This document shows positions 19,730-25,454 of a stretch of DNA of 25,454 nt, piece after piece. The notes under the pieces are model-generated. The model was not told where the DNA came from. It did not search any database and worked only from the letters and a program-made list of their open reading frames with translations. How positions within the stretch are numbered: the first letter of the stretch is position 1; every line of letters begins with the position of its first letter. This DNA is from Lindgomyces ingoldianus. Its lineage: Eukaryota; Ascomycota; Dothideomycetes; Pleosporales; Lindgomycetaceae. The stretch spans positions 330,986-356,439 of the forward strand of contig NW_022985176.1 in the NCBI RefSeq assembly GCF_010093535.1. The letters run 5' to 3'. The translations under genes and the position numbers were made by a program.

Positions 19730-22700
19730 TTAACTATACTATTATAATAGAATCTTATTAGCAACTAACAACTCTACATAATAATAAGAAGAATAAGAAA
19801 TAATTCTTATTATATAAATAACTTATAAAGGACACAGAGATATTAGAAGCAACACTATAAAATAAGACTAGCCTAGAGTACTAGAATAATAAGATTAACA
19901 TGTTAAAAGCTTTAATAAGCTTATAAACTTAATTATATATAAGTTATATAATTACTAATCTACACATAACAACTTAAAAAGGCGCTACCCTTCTAAGTGT
20001 GTACATAAAAGATTTTAAAAGATAGATACTATAAGACTTTTTAGCACTTAGCTGCGCGTTTAAAAGGGAGCTTATATAAGTGCTAAAGAATAAAGGAATT
20101 ACACTACAGCTAAGCACTAAAGGTACTTAAGCCTAGAAGCTATATAATATAGCATAAAAAAAAGTAATTGCACTAGAAAGGCTTTATACATAACTTTTAT
20201 TACTGTATAAGGCTCTGCATAGAAGTAGACTAAACATAATGCTGCTATTAACACTAAATATACTAGCACTACACTAATTACTGTACAAACAATACATGCC
20301 ACCCTACCTAACGCCTGCTCCACACCCTTAATCGTACACACCACCGCCTGCAGTAGTGTATGCACCACTAATACCACCTGCACAATCTATACCACATCAC
20401 AACCTGTATAAACTTCCACCCTAAAGGGAAACTGCTAAAGAAAAACTTCTAGTAAACAAAATTATATAATTTTAAAAAGCATAAAAAAAAGATAATAACT
20501 ATATAAGTTAACTATATAACATCTTTATAAATAAAATAAAGATTTTTATTAATCTATGTTAACAGCTAGATATTTAGGAAACTTAGTACATAGACATCTT
20601 TCTAGATATTCTAGAAGGTTAGGTGAATATGTACTATATGTATAACATAGGCCCTAGACATAACTAGAAGCATTTGTACAACACCTTAAGCAGTTACTTT
20701 AACACTAATGTAAACTATAGCTAGTACTAGATAAACTAGACAATAATAACCTTTACATAATGCTAATAAAAGAACCTTAATAAAAGTTTATATAAAGTCT
20801 TTAAAATAATAATTAACAAGCTTATGCTTACATAAAAGGCACTAAAAACAGAATTCTAAGAGGATATTCTACTGCACACTGCTGTTATACAAGCCTGTTA
20901 AGGACAACTAGAACTAGAACATGCTATGTTTACTATTAAGCCCTTATACAAAGCCTTATTTAGCAACCTACAGGCATTACTTTAAGTTACTATAAACTAA
21001 AGGGCAAACTAATACCTCTAGGAACTGCCTAATGCATACTACATAGACTACTAATATAACTTTGCATAATAAGAAAGAAGCTTCCCTCTGCACAAAAAAG
21101 GACAACATAGAAGATTTCTATCTAGGTTTAGGCTATAATCTAGAGACAACTGCACGCAGACAAAGAAGTGCTTTGTCTACTATAAGAAAAAATGTTAGTT
21201 ATTAAACTACTCTTACAATAACTATATATAAGCAAAGAACTAGTATGTTGCCTTATATAAAAATTTCTATAATAAGACCCTATTATATAAAGCTATTACC
21301 TTGTATATCTAAAACTTTAAAAGTTACTTTAAGGAAAAGAATAATTTGCACAATGTAAAGAAAATAGAATAGAAGGGTAAAAATGCTAAGAAAGCTATTA
21401 ACTACCTTACCTCTACTACTTATCTATACTATGTAACAGGAGAGGACATCTACAGCATTAAACCTAAGAAGTATGCTAAGCAGTTTATCCTTAATAACTA
21501 ATACTATATAGTATACTAAGGCAAACTATAGGACATAGGCGCAGTAAAGATCTCTACTATTAGTAAGTTCTAACTTAAGGCGTATGTATAAAAGAACCTA
21601 TGTATAAAAATTAATTAGACACTTAGCTAAACAGATATTAGCTTTAAAGGCTAGACACTAAAGAGATTAATTAGTACTATACAAATCTAGAACTTAATTA
21701 GTCTAGTTACATACTACATCCTAGAGACTTTAACACTATTTCTGCTATTACTAGCAAATGCTAACTAACTTAGGGCATACTTTAACAACATTTTAAATAT
21801 TATTATATATAAAGACAAAACTACTGTACTTATTATATAAAAATAGAGACACTTTTTTTTTAATATTAGTAAGAAAAAATCTATGTCTTTTTTTACTAAA
21901 TTAGAACTCTACTGCCTCTACTGCTAATTTAGACACCCCTGCATAGAAAAACTCTAGAAGATGCTAACTAGCGCTAGCTACAATGTTAATGCTGCAGTGC
22001 TAGAAAAGATTAAGAAGTTCTGCTACCTTTGCTAATTATATAACTAGGCCTTATAAAGATTTAAGTTTATAATTAAAAATAACACCTACTTTAACTATAA
22101 AGTTATTATTAATGTTGTATAAATTAATAATAAAGATGTCCTACATGTTATTAATATAGACATATTATTTTAGGCTGCTACATTCCTAAAATCTATGTCT
22201 GCACAAGATACCTAGAATGCACTGTGTAAATGCTAGATTAACACCTATTAAGGACCCCTAGACTATATTATGTATAACTCTAGTATAAACTTTACTTTAA
22301 AGGATTTTTAAGCTTATGCAAAGATTATAAGAGCTATATATAGGCAGATGCCTGTAGAAGCATATTAGGCAGTTAGAAAGGTTAAGCGCGTGCACGCACC
22401 TCTCTAACAAGCGTTTAACATCCTAAAGACTAAGCTAGGTAACTGTACAGATAATAAGGCTATCCTGCAGATAGTAGTTAAGGCTTTAAATAACACAGCT
22501 AGCCTACACAGTCTAGTACCCACACTGCTAGTCTTTAGGGCATACCTAAAAATTAACCTAGACTTTTTACTATTACTAAACATTATTGCACAAGCAAGCG
22601 CTGTATAAAAAGTAATAAAAATACTTTAAAAAAACTATATAAAAGTAAACATTAATTATGTAATTAACACCTGTAATAGCCTTATAACGCATAAAGTTCT

Positions 22701-24758
22701 TAACTTTTCCCTTAGCTTAGAGATTATAGCATAGAGAGAGAAGAAAGGCTAGACTAGCCTATATAAAATTAAGAGCATTAAAGAGAGAGATGTTATTATT
22801 AAGAGAGAGAATAGCCTACTAAAGCTCTAATATACACAGGTTAAACTGTACTATAAAGAAAAAAAAAAGATAACCTACTTATAATAAATAACCTAGATAA
22901 ACTAATCTCTATATAAAAAAATCCTCTAAAGAAAAGAAAAAGAGAATAGCCCTATAAAAATGTTATAAAGGTAGAACTAAAGCCTACTACAGACTAAGCC
23001 CCTTAGGATAGCAATGCTGCACTAGTGTAAAAGAAAAATATAGATACTAGAAGAAGTAAAAGGCAAAGAAAACCTGCATAAAGTCTAGACTAGGTATTTC
23101 TAACCTAGAAAGAGAAAGATAATTAGGCCTTATCTATTAAGCTTTATATAGACAGTGTAATTACTACACCTAAAAAACTATTTAAGAAATTAAACTATAT
23201 AAAGATAGACACTCTAATTACTAATAGCACTTTTAAGGTTATAGCATATAACTTAATAAAGCATAAAGGTTAGATTTTTAACCTTTACTTTATATAAGAA
23301 GGAAAAGGCAAAACAACTTAACTATATAAGAAATCCTGCCTAGTGTTTACTAGCCACTTAGATAAAGAGAAGAGAGAAATCCTTACCTAGTTACTAACTA
23401 TTTAGAGGATAAGCTAGAGACTACTTCTAGCTATAGAAGTAAGCCTAAGAGCTATGTATAAAATGTATTTTAAACTATGTAATATTACATAAGTATACAT
23501 CTAATTAATAAATAAGCTTATGCGCACGCTGTACGCAAAGCTACTAAAGAAGATGCGCTAGAGCTTTCTACTAAATACAATACTCTAGGTTATACAACCC
23601 TTATATAGAGCTGCTAAATTAGGACTGTATTAGTTTAAGACATACTATAACTACTATAAAGAAAAGCTACGCATGCACATCTCTTTATACAACTTTTGCC
23701 TTTTAATTACTAATAAAGAAGAGTACACTTTTAGTATTACTAGCTTATAAACAGATAACACTTTAAGCATTATAATAAAGAATTTTATGTAAAAAGAAGA
23801 AAAAAAACTATAAAAAGCAAAGTTTTATATAAAAGGTAAAACTATCCTAGTAGAGAAGCAGCCTATTAAGTTTAATAGCAAAAGAATTAAACTTACACAC
23901 AACATAGTAGTTCTTACTTAAAAAAGATAAGTAAACTACCTTTATATAATTAACTTAAAGGATAAAGATGCTGTATAATAATATGTTAAGTAACATGTAA
24001 AAGAGGTATACATTATATCTATATGTTAACTAAAGGCAGCATTTAACTTATTTATTACTACATAAACTATAAACTCTTTATATAATAATATTAACACACT
24101 TAACACATAAATCTAATAGTAGATAGATAATAGTAAATATAGTCTTACTTTCCTACTATTATAGCTTAATTATGTAAAGCTGTTTATTTTTATAGATAAA
24201 TTATTTACTAATAATAAGAACCTTAGCTTATAGCTAGAATTTTTAATTATATTAAGTAATAAAGACTATATAGAGCAAAGTAACTACTTTAAAATACTAG
24301 GTAACATTATACACTAGAATTTTACTAAGTGTAAAAGAGTAACTAAGAGTGTTTTTACTAGTAAACTATATAAAATAGTTAGAAGGTTTAATAATGTAAT
24401 TACACTTAGTACAACTTTATAGTAAATTATATAAACACTTAAACTACTACTAATTCTAGTAGTAATCTGCACAAATTTAAGGTTTCTATATAATTACCTT
24501 ATTAAGCTAAGCACTACTAGTAAAAAGTAACTTATAATTAACATTATATTACTCTATAAATTATATAAAAAAAAGAAAATTACTAAAATAAAGTAAATTA
24601 ATAGTAAAAATAACTTAGTAGATATATATATAAAAAAAACACTAAACTAGGCTTTTTAATTATTAGTCCTAACTAACTGCTTCTCTGTCTAGATAGAAGC
24701 ATCTGTAGACTAGCTAGATCCTGTGCATAAAGATGCTTTAGACTAACTAGACTAATAA
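19730..24758 (+). pseudogene. Degenerate copia gag-pol
   Basis: The start is approximate. A Pro-rich Gag stretch lies at 20290-20410 (frame reads SYTPPPAVVYAPLIPPAQSI). The Gag zinc knuckle is at 21169-21222 (CFV..., now missing one Cys and the His). The protease reads DIGA at 21532-21543 for DTGA. The integrase finger has its His at 21934-21936 and C-x2-C at 22021-22032; its second Asp reads Asn (MYNSSINF near 22270) and the catalytic Glu reads Lys (KVKRVHAP near 22378). The RT motif QTDN is near 23748 and RNase H (LFIFIDKLFTNN) at 24183. The terminal TAA-TAA is at 24753-24758. Gag to integrase share one frame; RT and RNase H are in another, so an indel lies between 22360 and 23750. The whole series matches the fungal copia polyprotein as I recall it. 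TAA and TAG replace many Gln and Trp codons. Confidence 0.85.
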
Positions 24759-25399
24759 CACTTTTATATAAGGCCTATTTTTTTTATTTTTTTATTATAC
24801 GCACTTATTTTTCTTATTATAAAATTAAAAAAGAAAAATATGTAAGAAAGATAGTCTATTTATCTAGTATATAGGAAAAAAAAAAGCTACTACTTCTTAT
24901 GTATAGTAGTTATAATGCAGACTACAGCTCTGCTATACGCATAAGGTGTAGGCATTAGCCTAGAAGTTAGCTAACATATAACACTTAATAAAAAAAAAGG
25001 CACTAGTAGTGCTGCTATAATAATAAGCATATAAAGTTACTAAGACTTAACTATAACTTTAGACTAAAACTACATAGAAGTACCTCTTATAACATATAAC
25101 CTTTGCTGCCTATAGCTGTAGATTAGTGCTAGTAGGCAAGAAAATATTAATATTATAAAATAGTAAAGCTGCTATATACTACTTCTTAGCCTATTTATAA
25201 TTAGCATTTTATATAAAAAAAAAGTAAAAAAGCTAAAGAATTTATATATTTATACTAAAACGCTAAATAAACTACTAATTAGTAGTAGAACTAGTTAAAA
25301 GAGTAACACAGATGCGCTCTAGGCTGCTAGACTGCACAAGGATGTTAAAGACGCCCGCACTAACAGCGCTAGAGGTAGAGGAGGAAGGCTAAAGAGACA

Positions 25400-25400
<1 letters not shown>
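24759..25400. other. AT-rich sequence after copia pol, no gene
   Basis: No LTR-like, coding or RNA features identified. GCACTAGTAGTGC, a palindrome with a 1-nt centre, lies near 25003. From about 25310 composition becomes richer in GC, and one frame reads AARLHKDVKDARTNSARGRG, basic and RGG-like, but it is short and runs into the microsatellite. Confidence 0.4.

Positions 25401-25454
<54 letters not shown>
25401..25454. repeat. Compound microsatellite (CT)13(GT)14, open at window end
   Basis: CT repeats occupy 25401-25426 and GT repeats 25427-25454. It runs to the last base, so its full length is unknown; the window or contig end may be caused by it. Confidence 0.95.

Larger units (their letters stand above)
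18763..25400 (+). mobile_element. Ty1/copia LTR retrotransposon, mutated, 3' end not seen
   Basis: A GC-rich LTR-like start at 18763 (or 18832) is followed by a long repeated leader and a degenerate gag, protease, integrase, RT and RNase H in that order, which is the copia order (integrase before RT). The coding part ends at about 24758. No sequence resembling the 5' LTR could be found between 24759 and the window end, so the 3' LTR either lies beyond the window or is lost; the right boundary given is therefore arbitrary. Confidence 0.75.

Noticed and set aside
20117..20383. 88-codon minus-strand ORF with hydrophobic residues, resembling a membrane protein
   Set aside because: It is antisense to the Pro-rich Gag segment of the copia element; the Val/Leu-rich look comes from reading CA- and CC-rich codons backward.
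25401..25454. Telomere repeat at the window end
   Set aside because: The repeat is CT/GT dinucleotide, not TTAGGG; it is a microsatellite.

Overview
This window looks like nuclear DNA of a filamentous ascomycete (Pezizomycotina). The evidence is short spliceosomal introns of 52-57 nt, a Clr5-domain protein with tetratricopeptide repeats, and a long AT-rich block of LTR retrotransposons and DNA-transposon relics. That block carries the mark of repeat-induced point mutation (RIP): C-to-T and G-to-A changes at CpA and CpG sites, with reading frames full of TAA and TAG where Gln or Trp codons stood.

Layout. 1-1754 (minus strand) is the only gene I trust: a four-exon Clr5 plus TPR gene whose 3' end lies off the window. 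1755-3720 has normal base composition but no gene I can name. It holds a 42-bp-period repeat near 2047-2181 and scraps of coding-like sequence on the minus strand. At about 3720 the composition changes sharply and the rest of the window is transposon-derived. 3891-4200 is a tandem duplication. 4355-10016 and 12647-18310 are two full-length, same-orientation copies of one Ty3/gypsy element, with 318-bp LTRs and perfect 5-bp target duplications (TTTTA and CTACT). Between them lie a pogo/Fot1-like transposase relic (10902-11190), a 30-bp and a 10-bp tandem repeat, and a GC-richer island (11440-12345) with an unidentified coding relic. 18389-18762 or 18831 is a gag-like relic. It is interrupted by a Ty1/copia element running from about 18763 to at least 24758, with no 3' LTR seen. 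The window ends in a CT/GT microsatellite.

None of the transposons can be active as they stand. Reverse transcriptase and integrase active-site residues are changed and the frames hold many stops. The most informative points are these: mutation of the gypsy LTRs falls off toward the outer edges of each element; a 12-nt complement lies between the LTR interior and the first bases after the LTR, suggesting Tf1/sushi-type self-priming; insertions appear nested; and a few short islands escaped mutation. I found no new defence or metabolic system.
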